From the NCBI GenBank assembly GCA_946886365.1, contig CAMPIM010000041.1, forward strand, positions 1 through 26,675: DNA of 26,675 nt. Reading direction: 5' to 3'. The DNA is from an uncultured Novosphingobium sp. GTDB taxonomy: Bacteria; Pseudomonadota; Alphaproteobacteria; Sphingomonadales; Sphingomonadaceae. Within the stretch, counting starts at the first letter, position 1, and each line of letters opens with the position of its first letter. Under the pieces are notes generated by a model. It was not told the DNA's origin and did no database searches. It saw only the letters and a program-made list of their open reading frames with translations. The position numbers and the translations under genes were made by a program. Positions 7,745 through 14,135 of the stretch are shown here, in pieces.

Positions 7745-8667
7745 TGGGCAAGCCGATATGGATTGCCATTCCGACGTTCCGGCGCCCGGCCGAATTGCGG
7801 CACTTGCTGGAGACGCTGGCAAAGATGGTGCAGCGGCAGGATGTCATGGTGCTGGTCGCCGACAATGATGGGGACGCGGCGGAGGGCGCGGCTGTCGTGG
7901 AGGCTTTGCGGAATAGCGGCTATCCCTTGCCCCTGACGCTATTGCCGGTAGTGGAGCCGGGGCTTTCCTCGGTTCGCAATGCGATATGTGATGCTGCGAT
8001 GGCCGATCCCGCTATGCGGTTCATTGCGATGATCGATGATGATGAGTGGCCGCAGCCGGGCTGGCTCGACGCGCTGCTTGCCTGTCAAGCGCAGGTGGGC
8101 GCCGATGTGGTCGCGGGGCCTGTTGATTTTCACTTCAAGGATGGGCCGCCACGATGGGCGCAACAGACTTTGGTGTTCCGGCCGGAGCAGCGGGCATGGG
8201 GCGCAACAGGCATTTTGTGGGCGAGCAATAACCTGCTGGTGAACCGCAGGGCGCTGGAGATGGTGCCACGGCCGTGGTTCGATGTGCGCTTCAACCGCAG
8301 CGGGGGTGAGGATCTGGATTTCCTTGCGCGGTTGCGGGAAGCGGGCGCGCGGTTCGCTTGGGCACCCGATGCCCGGGTGAGCGAATGGGTGCCGCCGGAA
8401 CGGGCGAAGCTGAGCTGGGTGTTGAAGCGGATGTGGCGGATCGGATTTACCGAGACGCTGGCGCAGCGGAAGCGGCGGCCGGGGGGCGTTGCGCAGGTTG
8501 CCCTGTTGGGTAGGACGCTGGGCATACTGACGCTGCGCACCGCAGGGCTTGCAGGGTTGCTGCTGCCCGGCGTTCGCCGCGTGGACGTTGCCGGGCAGTG
8601 GGTCAAATGCTGGGGGCGCCTCTATGCCCTGTCAGGCGGCGCCCATAGCCATTATGGCGCGCTGTAG
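7741..8667 (+). CDS. Glycosyltransferase family 2 (copy B of outer pair)
   Basis: This 308-residue family 2 glycosyltransferase has IWIAIPTFRRP at the N terminus, VLVADND at 37-43, SVRNAI at 77-82 and the metal-binding DDDE at 99-102. GGEDLDFLARL marks the likely catalytic-base region. It is similar throughout to the gene at 2700-3629 and the two probably share a fold and acceptor type. The ATG at 7741 forms an ATGA overlap with the acyltransferase stop; a second ATG follows immediately. It is the last gene of the plus-strand operon. Its last 16 bases overlap the 3' end of the convergent GH16 gene, leaving no room for a terminator between them. Confidence 0.86.
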   Translation: MMGKPIWIAIPTFRRPAELRHLLETLAKMVQRQDVMVLVADNDGDAAEGAAVVEALRNSGYPLPLTLLPVVEPGLSSVRNAICDAAMADPAMRFIAMIDDDEWPQPGWLDALLACQAQVGADVVAGPVDFHFKDGPPRWAQQTLVFRPEQRAWGATGILWASNNLLVNRRALEMVPRPWFDVRFNRSGGEDLDFLARLREAGARFAWAPDARVSEWVPPERAKLSWVLKRMWRIGFTETLAQRKRRPGGVAQVALLGRTLGILTLRTAGLAGLLLPGVRRVDVAGQWVKCWGRLYALSGGAHSHYGAL

Positions 8668-10043
8668 ATGCGCAGGCTCTTGATGATCATGTCTCCTGAG
8701 CCATCATCATAGGCGCCGCTGGTCTTCACTGCGACGTCCATGATCGGATACCAGCGGTGTCCCTGGAAGGGGTTCACGGACTGATAGGTTTCGACCCCGT
8801 CCACGAACCAGGTAATATAATCGCGCTGAATATCGACGGCGAAGCGGTGGAAGTCTTGGGCGAAGCCCTTGAGGCCATAAGCCTGCTCAGCCTGGATCGT
8901 GACGCCCCGCTGGAAGCTGCGGACGCCGTCCTTGCCGCCATGAATGGTCTGGGCGATATGACGATCGAAGTCCCAGTAGCTTTGATAGCCGAAGCCTTCA
9001 TAGATATCGATTTCGGGCGGCCATCCGCTGGTGGAGATCAGCCAGAAGGCGGGCCATGAGCCGCGGCGATTGGGCATCCGGGCCACCCATTCATATTGGC
9101 CATAGCCGATCTGCGAGGCGATGAAATTGCGGCCATCCAGCACCGATGCGCCATAATACCAGTTTTGGCCTTCATACCAGATGGGCGACTTCAGCTTCTG
9201 GCTATGCAGGACAAGGCCCTGTGTGCCCCAATATACCGGGCCTTCAATGCCGGGGAACAGCGATGAATCGAGATAAAGGCCGGTCTCGCCATTCGCAACC
9301 TGGGTACGGCCATGAGACAGCGAGGTCGCCCAGCGATTCCAACCGCCGTCGGGCGAGCGCTTGTGCGTTTCCTTCTTCAGCTCGAACTGGAGCGTACCTG
9401 TTGCCGCGAAAGTCCGGGGCTGGCGGAAAGTGCCGGTTGCCTTGGGTGTCGGCGCGACGGCGCTGGTCGCGGTGATGGTTGCCAGCGACTGCCCCTGGAG
9501 GCCGCCCCAAGGCGCTTCACGCAGCTTTAACTGGAACTGCTGTCCCTCCGCGAGGCCGCTGATCGGTACACCGACCGTTTGGACGAGCGGATCGCCGGGG
9601 CGGAAGATCACTACAGTATCTACCGTCTGGTAGTTGTAGCCGGACAGCGCGCGCAGCGTGCCTGACCCGTTCACGGTAATGACCCGCGCGATGACGGTGT
9701 TTGGCGTCGGACGATCAAGCCTTACCGGCACATAGGCGGTGCCGCTGCCCGGACTTACGGTAGCGTTGCCTAGCGACAAGGTCGACTTGTCCGGCAGCTT
9801 TGTACCATTGGCGAAATCGAATGTGGAAAAGCTGGCTGAAACGGTCGAAGTGGTGTCAGTCGATAGCGAAGTTGTCGAAGTGGTTGTCGATGTCGATCCA
9901 CTACTGAGCAGAGTCGTGGTTGACCCCGTCTGCAAGTTAGTCGATGTCGATCCACTCGATAACATCGTTGCGGCCCCCGCCGCCATGACGCATAGAAGCG
10001 ATAATCCGGCTCCACACATGGAGCCGGTCAGTTTGATATTCAT
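8652..10043 (-). CDS. Secreted glycoside hydrolase family 16 protein
   Basis: This 463-residue protein starts with a Sec-type signal peptide of about 25 residues. A Ser/Thr-rich low-complexity stretch (about 28-72) follows, then a beta-rich segment resembling Calx-beta modules (about 88-195), and finally a GH16 domain. The GH16 active site is EIDIYE at 344-349, with Glu344 as nucleophile, Asp346 and Glu349 as acid/base. WPAFWLI just before it is also typical of the family. GH16 enzymes cleave beta-1,3 or beta-1,4 glucans and related polymers, and members such as ExoK and ExsH in rhizobia shorten exopolysaccharide during secretion. A similar trimming role is inferred here. The ATG at 10043 has GGGGGT a few bases upstream. 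The gene is convergent with the glycosyltransferase operon and overlaps it by 16 bases. Confidence 0.87.
   Translation of the reverse strand: MNIKLTGSMCGAGLSLLCVMAAGAATMLSSGSTSTNLQTGSTTTLLSSGSTSTTTSTTSLSTDTTSTVSASFSTFDFANGTKLPDKSTLSLGNATVSPGSGTAYVPVRLDRPTPNTVIARVITVNGSGTLRALSGYNYQTVDTVVIFRPGDPLVQTVGVPISGLAEGQQFQLKLREAPWGGLQGQSLATITATSAVAPTPKATGTFRQPRTFAATGTLQFELKKETHKRSPDGGWNRWATSLSHGRTQVANGETGLYLDSSLFPGIEGPVYWGTQGLVLHSQKLKSPIWYEGQNWYYGASVLDGRNFIASQIGYGQYEWVARMPNRRGSWPAFWLISTSGWPPEIDIYEGFGYQSYWDFDRHIAQTIHGGKDGVRSFQRGVTIQAEQAYGLKGFAQDFHRFAVDIQRDYITWFVDGVETYQSVNPFQGHRWYPIMDVAVKTSGAYDDGSGDMIIKSLRIYSAP
9886..9956. repeat. Internal direct repeat in GH16 Ser/Thr linker
   Basis: The 17-base sequence GTCGATGTCGATCCACT occurs at 9886-9902 and again at 9940-9956, a period of 54 bases. 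In the protein this gives the repeated segment LSSGSTST near residues 28-35 and 46-53. The repeat keeps the frame and probably arose by slippage in a linker with weak constraint. Linker length may vary between strains. Confidence 0.75.
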
Positions 10044-10116
10044 TTTTGCAACCCCCGCTTATTAGCCCCTTGAGGGTCCTATACGAAGATTAACAAAAAC
10101 TTCCGGTCAAGCACGA

Positions 10117-10147
10117 CTCATCGCAAAGCCGGAGCTTTTGCGATGAG
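10117..10147 (-). terminator. Hairpin behind UDP-glucose dehydrogenase gene
   Basis: An inverted repeat with 11-base arms (CTCATCGCAAA and TTTGCGATGAG) and a 9-base centre begins 16 bases after the stop codon of the dehydrogenase gene. It can form a stable stem in minus-strand RNA. No U-tract follows directly, so it is either a poor intrinsic terminator or an RNA-stabilising end. The stretch 10044-10116 between it and the GH16 start must hold the GH16 promoter; a TTGACC at about 10104-10109 on the minus strand is the only -35-like element, without a convincing -10. Confidence 0.4.
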
Positions 10148-10163
10148 CCGATACAGGTAGGCT

Positions 10164-11507
10164 TTATTCCGCAGCCTGGATGAGCGTTTCGGGCTCCGGT
10201 TCTGCGCCCCTGCCTACGCTGACATAGGAGAAACCCGCCGCTTCCGCGTCGGCGGCCCGGTAGATGTTGCGAAGATCGACAAGGCCCTCACCGCTCATCA
10301 CGGATCGCAGGCGCGGCAGGTCGAGCGCACGGAGCGCGTCCCATTCGGTGACGATCACCACGGCCGCAGCACCCTGGGCGGCCTCATAGGGATTGGCGCA
10401 GAAATCGACGCCGCGCAGCATCGATCGAGCGGCCTCCATTCCTTCCGGATCATAGGCGCGGACCTGGGCACCAGCATCCTGCAACGCCTGGATGATCGAG
10501 AGTGATGGCGCGTCCCGCATGTCGTCCGTGTTCGGCTTGAAGGTCAAGCCCAGCACGCCGATCGTCTTGCCGCGAACGGAACCGTTGCACACAGCGACCA
10601 CTTTGCGGGCCATGGCACGCTTGCGGCTTTCGTTGATCGCAACGGTTGTTTCGATGAGGCGGATCGGCGCGCCCGCGTCTTCGGCGGTTTTCACCAGCGC
10701 CAGCGTATCCTTGGGGAAGCAGGAGCCGCCATAGCCGGGACCCGCGTGGAGGAACTTGCTGCCGATGCGGTTGTCGAGGCCGATGCCGCGCGCAACCTGC
10801 TGAACGTCCGCGCCGACATGTTCGCACAGTTCCGCGATCTCGTTGATGTAGGTGATCTTCATCGCAAGGAAGGCGTTCGCGGCATATTTGATAAGCTCGC
10901 TGGTGCGTCGGCCGGTAAACTGAATCGGTGCCTGGTTCAGATAAAGCGGGCGATACACCTCCTCCATCACCGGCCGGGCGCGATCATCCTCGATGCCGAT
11001 GACGATGCGATCAGGCCGCTTGAAATCCTGAATCGCCGCGCCTTCGCGCAGGAATTCGGGGTTGGAGGCGACGGCAAACTCCGCAGCCGGGTTGGCTTCG
11101 CGGATGATGCGATCCACTTCATCGCCTGTTCCGACGGGAACAGTCGATTTCGTGACGACGACCGTAAAGCCGCGCAATGCGGACGCGATTTCGCGAGCGG
11201 CATCATAGACGTAGCTAAGGTCGGCGTGACCATCGCCCCGGCGCGCAGGCGTGCCAACGGCGATGAAGACGACGTCCGCCTCCGCCACCGAAGCCGCCAG
11301 GTCCGTGGTGAAGGTAAGGCGCCCTCCCTTCACATTGCGCGCGATCAGGTCGGCGAGCCCCGGTTCGTATATCGGTACGCCGCCGTCGCGTAGTACTTCG
11401 ATCTTGGCTACGTCCTTGTCTACGCAGACGACATCATGCCCAAAGTCGGCAAGGCATGCGCCCGAAACCAGCCCAACATAGCCCGATCCGGTCATCACGA
11501 TCCGCAT
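10164..11507 (-). CDS. ugd: UDP-glucose 6-dehydrogenase
   Basis: This 447-residue enzyme oxidises UDP-glucose to UDP-glucuronate with two NAD+, supplying glucuronic acid for polysaccharide synthesis. The N-terminal Rossmann motif is GSGYVGLVSG at 7-16. The central helix SELIKYAANAFLA contains Lys207, and the catalytic Cys263 lies in GPGYGGSCFPKD. The C-terminal domain (about 310-430) binds the nucleotide sugar. I chose the ATG at 11507 because AGGAG at 11516-11520 lies 8 bases upstream of it; a GTG one codon earlier is too close. It is transcribed toward GH16, with about 120 bases between them. Its position next to the glycosyltransferase operon suggests that the exopolysaccharide contains uronic acid. 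Confidence 0.93.
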   Translation of the reverse strand: MRIVMTGSGYVGLVSGACLADFGHDVVCVDKDVAKIEVLRDGGVPIYEPGLADLIARNVKGGRLTFTTDLAASVAEADVVFIAVGTPARRGDGHADLSYVYDAAREIASALRGFTVVVTKSTVPVGTGDEVDRIIREANPAAEFAVASNPEFLREGAAIQDFKRPDRIVIGIEDDRARPVMEEVYRPLYLNQAPIQFTGRRTSELIKYAANAFLAMKITYINEIAELCEHVGADVQQVARGIGLDNRIGSKFLHAGPGYGGSCFPKDTLALVKTAEDAGAPIRLIETTVAINESRKRAMARKVVAVCNGSVRGKTIGVLGLTFKPNTDDMRDAPSLSIIQALQDAGAQVRAYDPEGMEAARSMLRGVDFCANPYEAAQGAAAVVIVTEWDALRALDLPRLRSVMSGEGLVDLRNIYRAADAEAAGFSYVSVGRGAEPEPETLIQAAE

Positions 11508-11559
11508 CACCTATTCTCCTTAGCAAGCGGCTCCCCCTTGCGCAGCGATCCGGAGAAAA

Positions 11560-11591
11560 AGGCGCAAAAAGCCGATCCCGCGAGCGCGGGA
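11560..11591 (-). terminator. Possible terminator downstream of the CinA-like gene
   Basis: Read on the minus strand, the palindrome TCCCGC-GCTC-GCGGGA (11576-11591) is followed by CGGC and then five Ts. It lies about 190 bases after the CinA-like stop and about 70 bases before the UDP-glucose dehydrogenase start. The stem is only 6 bp and the T-run is offset, so this is a weak candidate that might separate the two minus-strand genes. Confidence 0.3.
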
Positions 11592-11651
11592 CTGATGGGC
11601 TTAGCCTTTCGCCATGGATCGGATGCCCAAGCGTGAAGCCCGACATCCAAA

Positions 11652-11758
11652 AGCTGGAACCAGCCAGCTATTGATGCAGCGCAGCATAGCGTCTCGCACC
11701 GAGTTGATGCAACGCAACCTGCCGCTAAGCAGACACATATGGGCGTGGAACCAGCCAG
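11652..11758. repeat. Paired direct repeats between ugd and the CinA-like gene
   Basis: This 270-base gap (11508-11777) holds no convincing gene. It contains two 12-base copies of GGAACCAGCCAG at 11656-11667 and 11747-11758. Between them are two related 15-base copies, TTGATGCAGCGCAGC at 11671-11685 and TTGATGCAACGCAAC at 11704-11718, 33 bases apart. The first copy of the outer repeat also sits in an AGCTGG-N6-CCAGCT palindrome (11652-11669). The arrangement resembles paired protein-binding sites upstream of ugd, but no known operator is recognised. Confidence 0.45.
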
Positions 11759-11777
11759 TTGCTGGTAGGAAACCGCG

Positions 11778-12551
11778 TCAGATGCCGCCAGCGAAGACCG
11801 GCCAGCCGCCTTGCTCCAGTCGAGCGCTCAAATCGGCAATGCACTGCTCCAGCACTGCGGCCCGGGTTGAGCGGATGACGAAGTTTGCCCCCGTCCGGCC
11901 ATCGCGGAAGAAGGGATAGCTGCCGATCTGGCAGCCTTCATGCGTGCGCTCCGTCGCGGCGAGAAGGTCGGCTATTTCGCTTTCAGCGACCCAGCAGCCA
12001 ATCTGCGCCGACAGCAAGGGTTGCCCACCCTCCAACGTGCCGGTCAGCATGTCGAGCATGCCAGCCGTGATGTGCGGCACGCCCGCCATGATGAAGATAT
12101 TGCCATGTCGAATGCCAGGCGCGCCGGACATGCGGTTTTCGATAAGATCGGAACCGGCAGGCACCCTGGCCATGCGCAACCGGGCGTCGGTCAGCCCGCC
12201 CCGTGTTTCATAATAGCCCTGGAGCATGGCGCGGGCCTGCGGATGAATTTCGACATCGACCTCAAGGGCACGGGCGATCGCATCGACAGTGATATCGTCG
12301 TGCGTCGGTCCGATGCCTCCCGTGGTGAACAGATAGTCGTGGCGCACCCGAAGCGCGTTTACCGCTTCGACTATAGAGTCGCTGTCATCGGCGATCACGC
12401 GTACTTCCCGCAGCCTGATCCCCTGCACGTTAAGCCAGGACGCGATCTGGGCGATATTCTTATCCTGGGTTCGGCCGGACAGAATCTCGTCTCCGATCAC
12501 GATCAGCGCGGCGGTCCAGATACGTTCGGTTACGGGCATGAGGCTGGCCAT
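11778..12551 (-). CDS. CinA-type molybdopterin-binding (MoCF) domain protein
   Basis: This 257-residue protein matches the N-terminal domain of the competence/damage-inducible protein CinA family, which shares the MoaB/MogA fold. Visible motifs are ALIVIGDEILSGRTQDKN near the start and FTTGGIGPTHDD near residue 80. It lacks the C-terminal nicotinamide mononucleotide amidase domain of full-length CinA, so it is a stand-alone MoCF protein. Its biochemical role is uncertain; pyrophosphatase activity has been linked to this domain in CinA, and molybdenum cofactor roles in relatives. Starts at GTG 12563, ATG 12551 and ATG 12539 are all possible, and none has a clear ribosome binding site. I chose 12551. 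It diverges from map, 78 bases away. Confidence 0.8.
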   Translation of the reverse strand: MASLMPVTERIWTAALIVIGDEILSGRTQDKNIAQIASWLNVQGIRLREVRVIADDSDSIVEAVNALRVRHDYLFTTGGIGPTHDDITVDAIARALEVDVEIHPQARAMLQGYYETRGGLTDARLRMARVPAGSDLIENRMSGAPGIRHGNIFIMAGVPHITAGMLDMLTGTLEGGQPLLSAQIGCWVAESEIADLLAATERTHEGCQIGSYPFFRDGRTGANFVIRSTRAAVLEQCIADLSARLEQGGWPVFAGGI

Positions 12552-12629
12552 AGCGTTTGACACGTCGGCTGCCTAGCCCGACGCGATCGGGGCCTCGCAA
12601 TATCCTGCTGCCCCGCCTATAACCAGGAC

Positions 12630-13460
12630 ATGACCGAATATATGACGATGACGGCCGATGCGCCGATTTCGCGATCGACCGCGATCAAATTGTATGACGC
12701 CGCTGGTTTCGAAGGCATGCGCAAGGCGGGACGGCTAGCTGCCGAAATCCTTGATGCGCTGGTGCCACATGTGGTGCCGGGCGTGACCACGGGCGAACTG
12801 GACGACATCGTCCGGCGCATGACGCTAGACGGCGGCGGCGTGCCCGCGACCCTTGGCTATCGTGGCTATACGCACAGCTGCTGCATCTCGCTGAACAATG
12901 TCATTTGCCATGGCATCCCCGGCGACATGAAGCTGAAGGATGGCGACATCCTGAATATCGACGTGACGCCGCTGGTCGATGGGTGGCATGGCGATACGAG
13001 CCGGATGTTCATAGTCGGCGAAACCAGCATCAAGGCACGGCGGCTGGTCGAAGTGACCTATGAATGCCTGATGCTGGGCATCGAGCAGGCAAAGCCCGGC
13101 AATCATCTGGGCGACATCGGCCATGCTATTCAAAAGCACGCCGAAAAACATCGCTATGGCGTGGTCCGCGATTTTTGCGGCCATGGTTTGGGCCGCGTTT
13201 TTCACGACAGTCCCGAAGTCGTCCATATCGGCCGCCCCGGCGCAGGGCCGGAACTGCGCCCCGGCATGTTCTTCACCATCGAACCGATGATCAACATCGG
13301 AAAGCCCGGCGTGAAGATGCTGGAAGATGGATGGACCGCCGTCACGCGCGATCGCACGCTGTCCGCGCAGTTCGAACATAGCATCGGGATCACCGAAAAT
13401 GGCTGCGAGATTTTCACGAAGAGCCCGGCAGGCCTCGACGCACCGCCCTATTTGAGTTGA
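12630..13460 (+). CDS. map: Methionine aminopeptidase type I
   Basis: This 276-residue cytosolic metalloenzyme removes the initiator methionine from nascent proteins. All five metal ligands of the family are present: Asp111 (NIDVTP), Asp122 (HGDTSR), His185 (CGHGLG), Glu218 (TIEPMI) and Glu249 (QFEHSI). His94 in ICHGIPG matches the conserved substrate-side histidine. The N terminus reads MTEYMTMTAD, so ATGs at 12642 and 12648 are alternative starts. The first ATG has only a short GGA upstream. A TATAAC hexamer at 12618-12623 lies close enough that the transcript could begin at or near the start codon. The gene precedes the nitrogen regulation pair. Confidence 0.95.
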   Translation: MTEYMTMTADAPISRSTAIKLYDAAGFEGMRKAGRLAAEILDALVPHVVPGVTTGELDDIVRRMTLDGGGVPATLGYRGYTHSCCISLNNVICHGIPGDMKLKDGDILNIDVTPLVDGWHGDTSRMFIVGETSIKARRLVEVTYECLMLGIEQAKPGNHLGDIGHAIQKHAEKHRYGVVRDFCGHGLGRVFHDSPEVVHIGRPGAGPELRPGMFFTIEPMINIGKPGVKMLEDGWTAVTRDRTLSAQFEHSIGITENGCEIFTKSPAGLDAPPYLS

Positions 13461-13467
13461 AAAACAC

Positions 13468-13484
13468 TGCCTAAAAATCAGGCA
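13468..13484. promoter_or_regulatory. Candidate NtrC binding site 1 upstream of glnB
   Basis: The 17-base element TGCCTAAAAATCAGGCA has the TGC-N11-GCA form of NtrC binding sites. It lies at about -117 from the start predicted for the sigma-54 promoter at 13569. It is followed by a second copy whose centre is 31 bases further on, close to three helical turns, so both would face the same side of the DNA. The assignment is by motif and position only. Confidence 0.55.
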
Positions 13485-13498
13485 CGATGGGACAATAT

Positions 13499-13515
13499 TG
13501 CCCTGAAATCAGGCA
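13499..13515. promoter_or_regulatory. Candidate NtrC binding site 2 upstream of glnB
   Basis: TGCCCTGAAATCAGGCA again has the TGC-N11-GCA form and is embedded in a longer inverted repeat (ATATTGCC to GGCAATAT). The flanks of sites 1 and 2 are also alike, so the pair looks like a tandem duplication of about 31-34 bases. Its centre lies about 86 bases upstream of the predicted transcription start, a normal position for an enhancer site of a sigma-54 promoter. Confidence 0.55.
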
Positions 13516-13568
13516 ATATGGACAAAGATTGCGCCATCGCCGAAAGCGTGGCGTAGCGATTCGCCGTT

Positions 13569-13584
13569 TGGCACGGTAATTGAT
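13569..13584 (+). promoter_or_regulatory. Sigma-54 promoter candidate for glnB-glnA
   Basis: TGGCAC, five bases, then TTGAT matches the sigma-54 consensus TGGCAC-N5-TTGCA except for an A in place of the C in the -12 element. Spacing is exact. The predicted start near 13594 leaves a leader of about 100 bases before glnB. The leader holds an imperfect hairpin at 13638-13664 (GATGA/TCATC and CGAAG/CTTCG). Nitrogen-responsive transcription of glnB-glnA by NtrC and RpoN is well known in proteobacteria, which supports the call. Confidence 0.65.
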
Positions 13585-13678
13585 TGTTGAAGGGCACGGC
13601 GCATGTCTCGGGGGCATGAAGATCGTCGCTTTTAAATGATGAGGGCGAAGATCACTTCGTCATCGCGCGCGCGTTTGA

Positions 13679-14032
<354 letters not shown>

Positions 14033-14053
14033 TCTCCACCAAGTTTGATTTCG

Positions 14054-14111
14054 CGTCAGCTTCGTAAAGGAGCTGACGAACTGCAACATCCACTACCCCT
14101 TCGGGGGGGTA
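14054..14111 (+). promoter_or_regulatory. Two hairpins in the glnB-glnA spacer
   Basis: The first hairpin has 8-bp arms CGTCAGCT (14054-14061) and AGCTGACG (14071-14078) around a 9-base loop. The second is formed by TACCCC (14094-14099) and GGGGTA (14106-14111) around a TTCGGG turn, with one-base slippage possible because of the seven-G run. Neither is followed by a T-tract, so they are not intrinsic terminators. They end about 10 bases before the glnA ribosome binding site. They could act as processing or attenuation elements that set glnB and glnA levels separately. Confidence 0.5.
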
Positions 14112-14135
14112 ATCATGAAAGAAGGGCAAGCGCAC

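Noticed and set aside
6671..7822. Minus-strand open frame opposite the acyltransferase gene
   Set aside because: Low-complexity Arg/Gln/His composition and no motif. The plus strand has clear family motifs and an excellent ribosome binding site.
9844..9960. Possible CRISPR-like or satellite array in the GH16 gene
   Set aside because: There are only two in-frame copies of a 17-base segment within coding sequence. This is linker slippage.
11434..11646. Short minus-strand open frame in the ugd upstream gap
   Set aside because: No ribosome binding site, no recognisable domain, and it overlaps the start of ugd out of frame.
13460..13520. Terminator for map formed by the TGCC/GGCA palindromes
   Set aside because: The stems are short and not followed by a T-run. 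The TGC-N11-GCA form, the 31-base period and the sigma-54 promoter nearby fit activator sites better.
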